A stretch of 7,369 bases of DNA from Acidobacteriota bacterium (GTDB taxonomy: Bacteria; Acidobacteriota; Blastocatellia; RBC074). Positions 1-6,160 of this stretch are shown here, piece by piece (the stretch's first letter is position 1; each line of letters starts with the position of its first letter). The DNA is taken from contig JABFSD010000726.1 in assembly GCA_013140935.1 (NCBI GenBank), positions 1-7,369 on the forward strand, read 5' to 3'. Both the position numbers and the translations under genes were made by a program. The notes under the pieces are model-generated. The model was not told the DNA's origin. It saw only the letters and a list, made by a program, of their open reading frames with translations, and searched no databases.

Positions 1-125
1 ATGCAGGCAAGCCCATGCCGCTGACGGATTTCGAGACCGCCTTTCAATCACACCGCGCAGCCTTTGCCGCAGACTTGTCGGCAGAGTTGGGGCGTCCGGT
101 GAAATTGAGTGAGTTGTCGTTTTGA
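1..125 (+). CDS. C-terminal end of an unidentified protein (partial)
   Basis: The frame starting at base 3 is open from the window edge to a TGA at 123-125 and encodes the last 40 residues of a protein. The visible part begins [14 protein letters not shown] and ends [11 protein letters not shown]. It is soluble-looking, alanine-rich and probably helical, with no membrane segment and no motif I can name. Codon use resembles that of the GC-rich genes downstream, so the frame looks genuinely coding. A palindromic hairpin begins 7 bases after the stop, which suggests the gene ends a transcription unit. I cannot assign a function. A sugar-catabolism enzyme would fit the importer downstream, but that is only a guess from context. 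Confidence 0.6.
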   Translation, partial: AGKPMPLTDFETAFQSHRAAFAADLSAELGRPVKLSELSF

Positions 126-132
126 AAATATC

Positions 133-159
133 GTAGGGCAGGTTCGAAACCTGCCCTAC
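133..159. repeat. Perfect palindromic hairpin, GTAGGGCAGGTT type
   Basis: GTAGGGCAGGTT at 133-144 is exactly complementary to 148-159, with a 3-base loop (CGA). It fills most of the 52-base gap between the upstream stop codon and the antitoxin start. No clean T-run follows (CTACTTTCC), so a classical intrinsic terminator is not well supported, although some transcription-stopping effect is possible. The sequence resembles short dispersed palindromes of the GTAGGG(G)CAGGTTT kind that I associate with repeat-rich bacterial genomes. It could also act as an operator for the toxin-antitoxin promoter. Confidence 0.75.
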
Positions 160-167
160 TTTCCGAT

Positions 168-172
168 GAGGA
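168..172 (+). promoter_or_regulatory. Ribosome binding site of the antitoxin
   Basis: GAGGA at 168-172 is followed by five bases and then ATG at 178. This spacing picks ATG 178 as the start. An in-frame ATG at 166 overlaps this site, and a GTG at 109 would make the protein begin inside the previous gene and read through the hairpin. Confidence 0.6.
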
Positions 173-177
173 AAGCT

Positions 178-384
178 ATGGTTAGTGTCAAAGAGTTAGA
201 CGTTCAATACGTGACAAATCAGGCAGGTGAGAAAACGGCGGTCATTCTTACGCTGGCGAACTTTCACGGCTTGTTGGAAGACCTCGAAGACTTGTCGCTA
301 GCCGCCGAGCGGCGCGACGAACCGACTATCTCACACGCCGATTTATTGGCGGAGCTAAAGCAAGATGGACTCTTACAGCATTGA
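178..384 (+). CDS. Type II antitoxin, Phd/YefM- or RelB-like
   Basis: This 68-residue acidic protein is probably the antitoxin that binds and neutralises the RelE/ParE-type protein encoded immediately downstream. The N-terminal half (VQYVTNQAGEKTAVILTLANF, roughly residues 9-29) has the strand-turn-strand then helix pattern of Phd/YefM-like antitoxins. It is followed by an acidic helix (LLEDLEDLSLAAERRDEPT). The C-terminal tail (residues 51-68, ISHADLLAELKQDGL) is typical of the part that wraps around the toxin. The 3' end overlaps the toxin gene by 20 bases in another frame, the usual arrangement for translational coupling. Antitoxins of this kind usually bind their own promoter, and the palindrome at 133-159 lies where such an operator would be, but that link is inference. 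Family assignment between Phd/YefM and RelB is uncertain. Confidence 0.8.
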   Translation: MVSVKELDVQYVTNQAGEKTAVILTLANFHGLLEDLEDLSLAAERRDEPTISHADLLAELKQDGLLQH

Positions 385-625
385 GTGGAAGCGCTCTGCC
401 GTCAAAGAACTCAAGGCACTGCCGAAAGAAATGATCGCGCGCATTGTGGCATCCGTTGAACAGCTTGCTGATGATCCTTATCCCGTCGGCGTGAAAAAAC
501 TGGTTGGCACAGCGCACACTTATCGCATTTGTGAAGGCAATTACCGCGTGATCTTTGACGTGCTGGAAAAAAAGCTCGTCATCGAAGTCGTTCGCGTAGG
601 CCATCGAAAGGATGTTTATGAATAG
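365..625 (+). CDS. RelE/ParE-family toxin
   Basis: This 86-residue basic protein belongs to the RelE/ParE superfamily. RelE members cleave mRNA in the ribosome and ParE members poison gyrase. The N-terminal IEWKRSAVKELKALPKE (residues 6-22) is the usual two-helix start. KKLVG (44-48), YRICEGNYRVIFDV (53-66) and the terminal VVRVGHRKDVYE (75-86) are the classic core strands. Lys45, Arg54, Arg61, Arg81 and Tyr85 sit where RelE-type enzymes carry their basic and aromatic active-site residues, so ribosome-dependent RNase activity is plausible. The length is normal and nothing looks broken. A weak GGAG (351-354) lies ten bases before the ATG inside the antitoxin gene. The last eight bases overlap the start of the ceramidase-like gene, which is unusual for a toxin gene. 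Confidence 0.9.
   Translation: MDSYSIEWKRSAVKELKALPKEMIARIVASVEQLADDPYPVGVKKLVGTAHTYRICEGNYRVIFDVLEKKLVIEVVRVGHRKDVYE
607..612 (+). promoter_or_regulatory. Ribosome binding site of the ceramidase-like gene, inside the toxin gene
   Basis: AAAGGA at 607-612 lies five bases before ATG 618 and is the best Shine-Dalgarno match in the area. It favours ATG 618 over ATG 612, which would overlap the site itself. The site lies in the last codons of the toxin gene, so toxin translation could influence expression of the next gene. Confidence 0.55.
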
Positions 626-2021
626 AGCGATGTGCAGCTTGTCATTCGCGGTGGTCTGTTTGTTCGCGTCATTCACGCAAGCCTTTGCACAGGAAGCCTT
701 GCGCGCAGGCGTCGCCGCCGTTTCGATCACGCCGCCCAACGGTACGCCGCTGGCGGGCTATTACCGCAAGCGTTTGAGCGAAGGCGTACTCGATGATCTT
801 TACGCCAAAGCCATCGTGTTTGAACAAGGCGGCGCGAAGGCTGCGGTAGTGATTTGCGACATTCTGACGTTGCCGCGCCATACGATTGTGACGGCGCGGC
901 AGTTGATCGAAACGCAGTCAGGCATCGCGGGCGCGAACGTGATGATCGCGGCGACGCACTCGCATACGTCGCCCGTCGTGAGCGGAGAGAATACGCGCGA
1001 TGCGCTGGATGGCGGCGATTCCGTCGAAGCCAAAGCCTACACGGCGAACCTGCCCAAGCTGATCGCGCAAGCCGTCGCCGAAGCCAATCGCAAACTCGCT
1101 CCGATCAAACTCAGCGCGACCGTAGCGCAGGAACACGGCGCGAGTTTCAATCGCCGCTTCTGGATGCGTGACGGCACGGTGAGTTGGAATCCGCCGAAGC
1201 AGGACAAGAACATCATCAAACCCGCCGGACCGATTGATCCTGACGTGAGCCTGCTTTATCTCGAATCGCAACCAAAAGATGCTTTGGGCCAGCCTCTCGC
1301 TTCGTTCGTCAATTTCGCGTTGCATCTTGATACGACGGGCGGGCAAAAGATTTCGGCTGATTTCCCCGGCCATCTGGCGCGCTTGCTGGCCGAAAGCAAA
1401 GGCAAAGATTTTCAGACGGTGTTTGCTACGGGGGCGTGCGGCAATATCAATCACCGCGACATCAAATGGCTCGACAACCAAAAAGGCGTAGCCGAAGCCT
1501 TTCGCATCGCTACGATTTTGGCGGGCGCGATCAATCGCAGTTGGAGTTCGCTCAGGCCGCTCACGTCATCACGCATTCAAGTGCGCAGCGAAATCGTCAA
1601 GCTGCCGCTCGCGCCGATCACCGATGCCGACGTGACGAAAGCCAAAGAGGTTTATGCGCGATTGACTGATGCGAAGACTACGTTTCAGGAACAGGTGAAT
1701 GCGTTCAAGGTGCTGGACATCGTCGCTCGCAACGGACAACCGCTCGAAGTCGAAGTGCAAGTCATTACCGTCGGCGACGAGTTGGCGTTTGTCTCACTGC
1801 CCGGCGAAATCTTTGTCGAGTTGGGACAGAGCATCAAACAGGCTTCGCCGTATCGGTACACGATGATCGTCGAACTGGCGAACGGCTCGATTGGTTACGT
1901 GCCGAATCACTCGGCTTATCCCGAAAGCAATTACGAAGTGTGGAGCGCACGCTGTGCGGCGGGTGCGGGCGAGTTGTTGGTGAGTGCGGCGCTGCGGTTG
2001 TTGAATGCCGCGAAGCAATAA
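618..2021 (+). CDS. Secreted neutral/alkaline ceramidase-family protein (N-terminal domain type), catalytic Ser absent
   Basis: This 467-residue protein opens with a Sec signal peptide: Arg near the start, then a hydrophobic core, with predicted cleavage after TQAFA near residue 24. The rest matches the neutral/alkaline non-lysosomal ceramidase N-terminal domain family. Recognisable elements are AGVAAVSITPPNGTPLAGYY near the mature N-terminus, DLYAKAIVF, ATHSHTSP (His114 and His116), NFALHLDTTGG (His236), LPGEIFVELG (Glu397) and GSIGYVPNHSAYPESNYEV with tyrosines near 427-439. These fit the zinc ligands described for Pseudomonas neutral ceramidase (two His, Glu, Tyr). The conserved GDVSPN hexapeptide carrying the nucleophilic Ser is represented by GNINHR (275-280), with Asn in place of Ser. 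The C-terminal immunoglobulin-like domain of full ceramidases (about 650 residues or more) is missing. It is probably a secreted metal-dependent hydrolase of unknown substrate, not a proven ceramidase. ATG 612 is an alternative start. Confidence 0.85.
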   Translation: MNRAMCSLSFAVVCLFASFTQAFAQEALRAGVAAVSITPPNGTPLAGYYRKRLSEGVLDDLYAKAIVFEQGGAKAAVVICDILTLPRHTIVTARQLIETQSGIAGANVMIAATHSHTSPVVSGENTRDALDGGDSVEAKAYTANLPKLIAQAVAEANRKLAPIKLSATVAQEHGASFNRRFWMRDGTVSWNPPKQDKNIIKPAGPIDPDVSLLYLESQPKDALGQPLASFVNFALHLDTTGGQKISADFPGHLARLLAESKGKDFQTVFATGACGNINHRDIKWLDNQKGVAEAFRIATILAGAINRSWSSLRPLTSSRIQVRSEIVKLPLAPITDADVTKAKEVYARLTDAKTTFQEQVNAFKVLDIVARNGQPLEVEVQVITVGDELAFVSLPGEIFVELGQSIKQASPYRYTMIVELANGSIGYVPNHSAYPESNYEVWSARCAAGAGELLVSAALRLLNAAKQ

Positions 2022-2025
2022 ATTT

Positions 2026-2275
2026 TTCGTCCACGAAGCCACACGAAGAAAGGTGAAACAATGAAAGCCATACGAGCTTTGGGCGGCAAGCATTCTCAAT
2101 TCTCCATTCTCAATTCTTATGCAGAGAAGAGTTGTGGCTTGGCGGCGAACGAAAGCAACGGCTGTCTCTCTGCATAAGAATTGAGAATGGAGAATTGAGA
2201 ATGACGGTTTTCACGGTTCGTGTTAGCCATAAAACTTCTGCTTCGTGTCTTCCTTCGTGCGACTTCGTGGACGAA
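2026..2275. repeat. Nested inverted-repeat element (outer arms)
   Basis: The spacer between the ceramidase-like gene and the ABC ATPase is bounded by an inverted repeat. Left arm 2026-2052, starting TTCGTCCACGAAGCC, pairs with right arm 2249-2275 with 24 of 27 positions identical, and all three differences are transitions. The right side also carries CTTCGTG three times (2241, 2253 and 2263). The arms enclose a second, perfect inverted repeat. I see no clear target-site duplication and no transposase. A non-autonomous palindromic element (MITE- or REPIN-like) fits best. I see no convincing promoter in this 269-base spacer, although the importer operon probably needs one here. Confidence 0.8.
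2091..2203. repeat. Perfect 37-bp inverted repeat with 39-base loop
   Basis: Bases 2091-2127 are an exact reverse complement of 2167-2203, 37 bp without a mismatch, separated by 39 bases. Each arm contains a 14-base unit CATTCTCAATTCTC repeated in tandem (the second copy differs in the last base) and then TATGCAGAGA. No T-run follows the right arm, so this is unlikely to be an intrinsic terminator. A stem this long would fold strongly in RNA or as a DNA cruciform. A perfect match over such length indicates recent formation or active maintenance. Confidence 0.92.
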
Positions 2276-2290
2276 TCTGTTTGAGTTGAA

Positions 2291-3760
2291 ATGCTAACTG
2301 CAACCGACATTTCAAAATCATACGCTGGGGTGCAAGCCTTGCGTGCCGCTTCCTTCGACCTACGTGCTGGTGAAGTGCATGCGCTCGTCGGCGAAAACGG
2401 CGCGGGCAAGTCTACGTTAATCAAGATCATTACTGGCGCAGTCGTGGCTGACGGCGGTACGCTTACGATCAACGATGAACTCGTTACGCAACACGACACC
2501 GCGCAAGCCAAGCGGTTGGGCATCGCGGCGATTTATCAGCAGCCTGCGTTGTTCGCCGATTTGACGGTGGCTGAGAACATCGCTTACGGCAACGAACCCG
2601 TCAGCCTGTGGCGACGCGTAGATTGGCGCGCGCGCCACGAACACTCCGCCGCCTTGCTCGCGCGCGTCGGCGCAAACATTGACCCCGAACGACGCGCGGG
2701 CAATCTGACCATGCCCGAACAGCAACTCGTCGAAATCGCGCGCGCCCTCAGCGCCAATGCAAAAATTCTGATTCTCGATGAGCCTACGGCAAGTTTGGGC
2801 GAAGCCGATACGCAAAATCTGTTTCGCGTGATCGGCGAGTTGCGCGCGCAAGGCGTAGCCATGATTTACATCTCGCATCGTCTCGAAGAACTCGCGCAAA
2901 TCGCCGACCGCGTAACCGTCTTGCGCGATGGCCAGACAATTGAGACGCACGCGATGCGCGACGTGACGCGCGACGATCTGATTCGTCTGATGATCGGGCG
3001 CGAGCTTTCAGCCGTCTTCCCCAAACGCGCGGTCAAACACGGCGATGCCGTTTTAGAACTGCGCAACGTCACTTGCGCGGCGGCAAACGTTTACGACATC
3101 AATCTGCAAATTCGCGCCGGAGAAATCGTCGCGCTTGCCGGACTCATCGGCGCAGGCCGCACCGAACTCGCGCGCGTGCTGTTCGGTTTGACGCCTGCTG
3201 ACAGCGGCGAGATTCGTTTGAACGGCGAACGCATCACGATCAATTCGCCTGAGGCAGCCATCGCGCACGGCATCGCTTACGTGCCCGAAGACCGCCGTCA
3301 GCACGGCGTGATCTTGCCGCTGGCGATTGACCAGAACATTACGCTGGCGAGTTTGCCTGCGAACGGCTGGCTCAATTTTTCTGCTGAACGTCAGCAAGCC
3401 GCTGCGCTGGTTGAACAGTTGGGCGTGAAGACGCCTTCGATTTTCAACGCGGCGAGCAATCTGTCGGGCGGCAATCAGCAAAAGGTCGCGCTGGCGAAAT
3501 GGCTGGCGACGAAACCGCGCGTGATGATTTTGGATGAGCCTACGCAAGGCATTGACGTAGGCGCAAAAGCCGAAATCCATCGCCTGATGGGCGACCTCGC
3601 CGCACAAGGCATGGCCGTGCTGATGATCTCTTCCGAATTGCCCGAAGTGCTGGGGATGAGCGACCGCATCGCTGTGATGCACGCAGGGCGCATTGTGGGC
3701 GAATTGTCGCGGGAAGAGGCTACGCAAGAGCGAGTGCTGGCGATGGCGTTGGGACATTAA
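2291..3760 (+). CDS. Sugar ABC transporter ATP-binding protein, double-domain CUT2 (RbsA/RhaT-like)
   Basis: This 489-residue cytoplasmic ATPase has two fused nucleotide-binding domains and would energise the two permeases encoded downstream. Domain 1 has Walker A GENGAGKST (34-42), a diverged signature LTMPEQQLVEIA (139-150), Walker B ILILDEPTASL (159-169) and switch His196. Domain 2 has a degenerate Walker A GLIGAGRTE (284-292, Arg replacing Lys), a canonical signature LSGGNQQK (391-398), Walker B VMILDEPTQGID (411-422) and ISSEL where the switch His should be. This asymmetry is normal for the RbsA/MglA/RhaT/LsrA family, and length is normal too. The ATG at 2291 has only a weak GAG upstream (2283-2285). 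Normally permease genes would follow directly, but an unrelated gene intervenes. Substrate cannot be read from the ATPase; the permeases point to rhamnose or a similar ligand. Confidence 0.95.
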   Translation: MLTATDISKSYAGVQALRAASFDLRAGEVHALVGENGAGKSTLIKIITGAVVADGGTLTINDELVTQHDTAQAKRLGIAAIYQQPALFADLTVAENIAYGNEPVSLWRRVDWRARHEHSAALLARVGANIDPERRAGNLTMPEQQLVEIARALSANAKILILDEPTASLGEADTQNLFRVIGELRAQGVAMIYISHRLEELAQIADRVTVLRDGQTIETHAMRDVTRDDLIRLMIGRELSAVFPKRAVKHGDAVLELRNVTCAAANVYDINLQIRAGEIVALAGLIGAGRTELARVLFGLTPADSGEIRLNGERITINSPEAAIAHGIAYVPEDRRQHGVILPLAIDQNITLASLPANGWLNFSAERQQAAALVEQLGVKTPSIFNAASNLSGGNQQKVALAKWLATKPRVMILDEPTQGIDVGAKAEIHRLMGDLAAQGMAVLMISSELPEVLGMSDRIAVMHAGRIVGELSREEATQERVLAMALGH

Positions 3761-3815
3761 CTTCCTGTCACTTAGAGTTTTCTCCGCGCTGCATGAGTGC
3801 GTTGCTGCTGAATTT

Positions 3816-4790
3816 ATGACTTTAATTCTCTCACAAGCATCACGATGTTTCGCGCTTCAAGTTACTGATCGGCTTGTAACAGCGAATGGCAAACCTTTTG
3901 ATTCTATATCGAACAAGAATCTACTTTATTTTGCACCAGATGCAGTTGTTAGTATCGGTTATACCGGAGCAGCGTATATTGATGGTACTCCCACTGATTG
4001 GTGGCTAGCTGAAGCCTTAACAGGCATTCATTACAACGATAGAAATAAGCCACCTAGTATGCAGACTGGGCGTGTTCCAAGATGGTTGCGTATTGGCCCT
4101 GCCATTGAATTCCTATCAAAAGAACTTGCCGCAGCCTTTGCACGACCTACTATGAAAAGGGACGCTCGAAATATGATGTTCGAGTTGGTTTTCACTGGCT
4201 GGCAGTGGGCACGTCGCAAACGAAGTCGCCCCATAATGATTGGAGTATGTAAAGAACGAAGCCAACCCGATTTGCAAGTGTGGCGCGCGCCTCGTCATTT
4301 TGGACGCCAGTTCTATTTTTCAGGCACACCTGAAAATAACCTAAAGACCATCGATATTGATGCCATGCGCGGGCGGTTACGTAGTATTGGCTCGATTGAG
4401 TTTGATAAGGCTGAGACCATCCTTGTTGATACTGTGCGGCTGGTTGCAGAAAGCACTCGTTCTGGAAGCAAGAGCTATGTGGGAAAAGACTGTATGAGCA
4501 TTTTGATGCTGCCGCCAGAGTTTGCTCAAGTTAGAGTCCGTTACCTGTCTGCAAAAATCGCTCAACTCGCTATTGTTCCAAAATCATCTCCCCAAGACGC
4601 TTCAGTGCTTCCTGCGGCCTTTACTCCTTGGGTGATTGGTTCAGATATGGTGTTATCTCCTTCAGTTATCTCTGGGGCATTTACTGCCTCACTGAACGGG
4701 TTTCAGGTCGAGCTAGAAGCCCCCGAACCAATAGGTTCAGGCTTTCAAGGAGCAATGGGTGGTGTTCAACGCCCGCAAGAACCTCGTTGA
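3816..4790 (+). CDS. Uncharacterised protein with proteasome-like Ntn-hydrolase features
   Basis: This 324-residue protein has no signal peptide or membrane segment. It begins MTLILSQASR. If Met1 is removed, Thr becomes residue 1, Asp in VTDR is residue 17 and Lys in SNK is residue 33, the same numbering as the catalytic Thr1/Asp17/Lys33 of proteasome beta subunits. Further matches in order are a strand and Gly-rich turn followed by Asp (VVSIGYTGAAYIDGTPTD), a strand pair FELVFTGWQW and RPIMIGVCKE, a FYFSGTPE turn, a helix ILVDTVRLVAESTRSG and a final strand GKDCMSILML. That order resembles the proteasome/HslV fold, but I infer it from sequence alone. I recognise no named family. Reading upstream in the same frame would overlap the ATPase gene, so ATG 3816 is the first credible start, though it lacks a clear ribosome binding site. 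The gene is AT-richer than its neighbours, suggesting separate acquisition. Function and substrate are unknown. Confidence 0.8.
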   Translation: MTLILSQASRCFALQVTDRLVTANGKPFDSISNKNLLYFAPDAVVSIGYTGAAYIDGTPTDWWLAEALTGIHYNDRNKPPSMQTGRVPRWLRIGPAIEFLSKELAAAFARPTMKRDARNMMFELVFTGWQWARRKRSRPIMIGVCKERSQPDLQVWRAPRHFGRQFYFSGTPENNLKTIDIDAMRGRLRSIGSIEFDKAETILVDTVRLVAESTRSGSKSYVGKDCMSILMLPPEFAQVRVRYLSAKIAQLAIVPKSSPQDASVLPAAFTPWVIGSDMVLSPSVISGAFTASLNGFQVELEAPEPIGSGFQGAMGGVQRPQEPR

Positions 4791-4816
4791 TAACTACTTG
4801 AGACGAGAGCGCAGCA

Positions 4817-5776
4817 ATGAATCAAATATTCAACAAATACCAACGTGAACTGTCAGCTGCCCTCGCCTTTGCCGCGCTGTTGCTCGTCGTGTTGATTGTC
4901 GCGCCGAGCTTTTACAGCTTCGGCAATTTGCGCGACCTGGCGGTGAGCAATGCGGCTGTACTCATTATCGCGTTGGGCATGACGCTGGTTATCCTGTTGG
5001 GCGAGATTGATATTTCGGTCGGTTCGCAGTTCGCCGTCTTGAGCGTAGTCGCGGGCTTGCTGGCGAAGACCGGCTTGCCGTTGCCGCTTGTCGCTGTCGT
5101 CGTATTGCTCATCGGCTGGATGCTCGGTGCATTGAACGGCGCATTGATCGCGTGGGTACGCATTCCTTCTATCGTCGTCACGCTGGCATTGATGGTGATC
5201 TGGCGCGATGTATTGCGATGGGCGACTGACGGCGCGTGGGTGCAGGGCTTGCCCGCTTCATTTCAATGGTTCGGCTTGGGACAAAGCGCAGGCCAAGCCG
5301 TGATCGTCATCATCGCGTTGCTGCTCGCCTTCGCCTTGCACTGGCTGATGCGCAACGTCGCCGCCGGACGCGCGGTTTACGCGACTGGCTCTGACGCCGA
5401 AGCCGCGCGACTCGCGGGCATTCGTCCACCGCACGTCACCTTTCACGTATTCGCTTTGCTCGGCGCGTTCACGGCGTTGGCGGCCTTATTGAATTCGTTG
5501 CGCTTCGCCGAAATCCCCAGCAATGCGGGCGTAGGTCTCGAACTCAAAGCCATTGCCGCCGTCGTCGTAGGCGGTACGGCCATCAACGGCGGGCGCGGTA
5601 CGATCATCGGCACGGTGATTGGCGTGGCGTTGTTGGGTACGATTGGCACGGCGCTGACTTACGCAGGCATCAATCCATATTGGGAAAAAGCGATTCAAGG
5701 CGCGATCATTTTGGCGGCGGTGTGTTCAGAGTTTTTATTTGCGCAATGGCAGACGCGCCGCAGCATTACTGCCTGA
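4817..5776 (+). CDS. Sugar ABC transporter permease 1 (RhaP/LsrC-like)
   Basis: This 319-residue inner-membrane protein of the BPD_transp_2 (RbsC-like) permease family forms half of the import channel. Hydrophobic segments lie near residues 13-30, 42-62, 70-85, 89-112, 116-128, 160-177, 209-226, 243-253, 261-282 and 291-308. The family hallmark GEIDISVGS is at 62-70. The cytoplasmic loop that contacts the ATPase carries GSDAEAARLAGI (191-202), and VGGTAINGGRGTIIG (251-265) is the late conserved motif. The run WATDGAWVQGLP with FQWFGLGQ resembles what I recall from rhamnose-type permeases, which is the basis for suggesting RhaP. LsrC (autoinducer-2) is the main alternative. GAGAG at 4805-4809 is a modest ribosome binding site. 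The gene is separated from its ATPase by the AT-rich gene. Confidence 0.93.
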   Translation: MNQIFNKYQRELSAALAFAALLLVVLIVAPSFYSFGNLRDLAVSNAAVLIIALGMTLVILLGEIDISVGSQFAVLSVVAGLLAKTGLPLPLVAVVVLLIGWMLGALNGALIAWVRIPSIVVTLALMVIWRDVLRWATDGAWVQGLPASFQWFGLGQSAGQAVIVIIALLLAFALHWLMRNVAAGRAVYATGSDAEAARLAGIRPPHVTFHVFALLGAFTALAALLNSLRFAEIPSNAGVGLELKAIAAVVVGGTAINGGRGTIIGTVIGVALLGTIGTALTYAGINPYWEKAIQGAIILAAVCSEFLFAQWQTRRSITA

Positions 5777-5797
5777 AAAGAAGAAAAGGTTATAGAC

Positions 5798-6076
5798 ATG
5801 AAAGAGTTGATCGTAGACGCGGATTGGCAAATCCTGTGCGAACTGCATCCCATAGCGGTGGATCGGTTTCCTCAGCGCCTGCTGGAACGCCATCGGGATC
5901 AAGACATTGTAGAGCGGATTTTCCCCGACTTTCGCCGTTCTGACGGATTGGCGAGACTCGTCAATCTGCGCGACATGAACCTGATAACGGATGAGGAATT
6001 TGCGCTGTTTAGCGAAGGGGTGCGTCAATGGATCGAAGAGCTTATATACACCCAAAGGAATCAATTTAGGCTCTAA
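5798..6076 (+). CDS. Small acidic protein of unknown function, shorter tandem paralogue
   Basis: This 92-residue, probably all-helical cytoplasmic protein starts MKELIVDADWQILCELHP. AAAAGG (5784-5789) eight bases before the ATG is a good ribosome binding site. It is clearly homologous to the 131-residue protein encoded next but one feature downstream. Shared blocks are DADW (7-10), ELHP (15-18), DRF-QR (22-27), DFRRSDGL (44-51) and ITDEEFALFSEGVRQWIEEL (63-82). Relative to that paralogue it lacks about 23 residues between the QR-L block and RSDG, and it has a different, shorter tail. It lies 21 bases after permease 1, so it is very likely co-transcribed with it. I do not recognise a named family. 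Its position inside an importer operon hints at an accessory or regulatory role, but nothing in the sequence shows one. Confidence 0.75.
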   Translation: MKELIVDADWQILCELHPIAVDRFPQRLLERHRDQDIVERIFPDFRRSDGLARLVNLRDMNLITDEEFALFSEGVRQWIEELIYTQRNQFRL

Positions 6077-6160
6077 ATCGGAGCGGAATGTTTTGTCACT
6101 TATTACGGCAGGGTCTATTCATGCTCGTCAACGCATTCCACGAACCAGCGAGACGAATGA

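Noticed and set aside
918..1481. A 187-codon minus-strand open frame opposite the ceramidase-like gene.
   Set aside because: Its composition is arginine-rich and low in motifs, which fits an antisense shadow; the + strand frame contains the conserved family motifs.
2061..2177. A 38-codon reading frame starting ATG 2061 with a good AAGGTG site five bases upstream.
   Set aside because: It runs through the inner inverted-repeat arm and loop, its ribosome-binding-like bases come from the outer repeat arm, and the peptide has no recognisable feature. Chance within repeat sequence is more likely.
2163..2215. Possible intrinsic terminator at the right arm of the 37-bp inverted repeat.
   Set aside because: No T-run follows the stem (ACGGTTTTCACGG), and the 39-base loop is far larger than in usual terminators.
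3053..3757. A 234-codon open frame on the minus strand opposite the second ATPase domain.
   Set aside because: It is antisense to a clearly conserved gene, is His/Arg/Gln-rich as expected for a shadow of GC-rich codons, and has no motif.
2574..3760. Degenerate Walker A (Arg for Lys) and missing switch His in ATPase domain 2, considered as a sign of a decaying gene.
   Set aside because: This asymmetry is normal in RbsA/MglA-type double ATPases, and the frame and all other motifs are intact.
3693..3815. Upstream extension of the proteasome-like gene into the ATPase coding region from a TTG at 3693.
   Set aside because: The extension overlaps conserved ATPase sequence in another frame, gives a Trp/Arg-rich stretch with no protein-like character, and would abolish the N-terminal Thr arrangement.
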